NCBI RefSeq assembly: GCF_019933235.1
Contig: NZ_CP082945.1
Span: forward strand, 3,906,001 to 3,970,000
DNA from: Streptomyces angustmyceticus
GTDB lineage: Bacteria; Actinomycetota; Actinomycetes; Streptomycetales; Streptomycetaceae
Direction of reading: 5' to 3'
Length of the DNA stretch: 64,000 nucleotides
Below, in pieces: positions 63,388 to 64,000 of this stretch (the first letter of the stretch is position 1; every line of letters starts with the position of its first letter). Both the position numbers and the translations under genes were made by a program. The notes under the pieces are model-generated. The model was not told the DNA's origin, made no database searches, and worked only from the letters and a program-made list of their open reading frames with translations.

Positions 63388-63678
63388 TCAGTGGGTCTCG
63401 GGACGAAGGACCTTGGTCCGGAGGACCGACTCGTTCAGGTTCATCTGACGGTCGAGCTCCTTGACGACCGCAGGCTCGGCCTGCAGGTCGATGACCGAGT
63501 AGATGCCCTCGGGCTTCTTCTTGATCTCGTAAGAGAGACGACGACGGCCCCAGGTGTCGACCTTCTCGACCTTTCCGTTGCCCTCACGGACGACGGAGAG
63601 GAAGTTCTCGATCAGCGGGGAGACAGCGCGCTCCTCGAGATCGGGGTCGAGGATGACCATCACCTCGTAGTGACGCAT
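63388..63678 (-). CDS. rpsF: 30S ribosomal protein S6
   Basis: ATG 63678 with a near-perfect ribosome site (AAAGGAGGTGG) gives 96 residues. [17 protein letters not shown] and [16 protein letters not shown] are typical S6. It is the first gene of the operon; S6 binds S18, encoded two genes downstream. The longer frame has no support. Confidence 0.97.
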
Positions 63679-63906
63679 GTAGAACCCACCTCCTTTGGAC
63701 TCAGCGGCCACGGTCGTTCCGTGGCAGGAGGGTCGTATGCGTTCCGCACCGTGTCCGTCCGGTCCTCCGGGCAGACATAGGCGCAGACCGTACAGAGTAC
63801 CTGCCTGAAGCCTTCCGGTTGAAATCCGCCCGCCGTACCCCTCAATCTGGAACACAACGGGTGTGAGCGGCGTTACAGTGCGCCGCCCTGTCATCGGAGG
63901 TGCCGC

Positions 63907-64000
63907 ATGGCACAGGCAGCACGGACCCAGCGCAACCTGCTCTCGCTCCTCAACAGCGACGGCAAGAGCCATCCCGTCGAGAACACCATCGCCATCGTGA
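63907..64000 (+). CDS. Unidentified protein, N-terminus only (3' partial)
   Basis: ATG 63907 opens a frame to the window edge, 31 codons ([19 protein letters not shown], then [12 protein letters not shown]). It is divergent from rpsF. The start is basic and amphipathic; too little is present to name a family. Start codon and direction are judged from the open frame and codon use. Confidence 0.5.

Overview
The window is high-GC actinobacterial DNA and looks like the origin-proximal core of a Streptomyces chromosome. The grounds are the rpsF-ssb-rpsR-rplI cluster followed by dnaB, an SsgA sporulation protein, a fused CydDC, a Rex-type operator before cydA, many GTG starts, a rare TTA codon in a regulator, and seven copies of the ParB site (parS). 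From memory the gene order matches the central chromosome of S. coelicolor, so most of the window is conserved backbone. The accessory parts are one IS3-family insertion and some regulator/enzyme pairs.

Layout. 1-300: 3' end of an MltG-like gene. 403-4164 (minus): two ABC ATPase-permease pairs, divergent from an M24 peptidase and a hydrolase-SDR fusion (4372-7220). 7675-8841: MerR regulator. 9172-11830: carotenoid oxygenase and membrane protein, divergent from a PadR regulator with two palindromic operators. 12038-15448: kptA, pspAB, htpX and an F420-type oxidoreductase. 15606-18393: HAD phosphatase and a DevS-like histidine kinase. 18575-24827 (minus): cydA-cydB-cydDC for cytochrome bd oxidase under a Rex operator. 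25149-30866: hisC-type aminotransferase, LacI regulator, phosphoesterase, and two proteins of unknown function. 31016-32950: thiC with its TPP riboswitch. 33030-35082: YibE/F exporter and ssgA. 35186-35666: a decayed IclR-family gene at the ssgR position. 35837-41525: small membrane protein, cupin, holin-like protein, LMW phosphatase, cystathionine lyase-type enzyme, LysR, NUDIX and PNPOx proteins. 41530-43401: a flavohemoprotein with a long N-terminal extension. 43852-47845: HAD phosphatase, DUF2269 protein, HbpS-like protein, MFS/MarR pair. 47933-49669: a GNAT gene split by a complete IS. 49701-57621: TetR, class V aminotransferase, serine hydrolase, GlxA regulator/oxidoreductase pair, HAD and CGNR proteins. 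57644-64000: dnaB, MATE, trypsin-like protease, rplI, rpsR, ssb, rpsF and the start of one further gene.

The most unusual structures are regulatory. One parS forms a perfect hairpin arm inside the thiC riboswitch, and another covers the start codon of cydDC. A cluster of DnaA boxes lies between dnaB and its divergent neighbour. Several divergent promoters carry paired palindromes: TACGNNNNCGTA, the PadR GACATGTC sites, and GTCACC-N9-GGTGAC. The clearest evolutionary events are the loss of ssgR beside an intact ssgA, and the IS insertion whose 3-bp target duplication allows the broken acetyltransferase to be reconstructed exactly. Functions are assigned by motif reading and family knowledge only; no database search was run.
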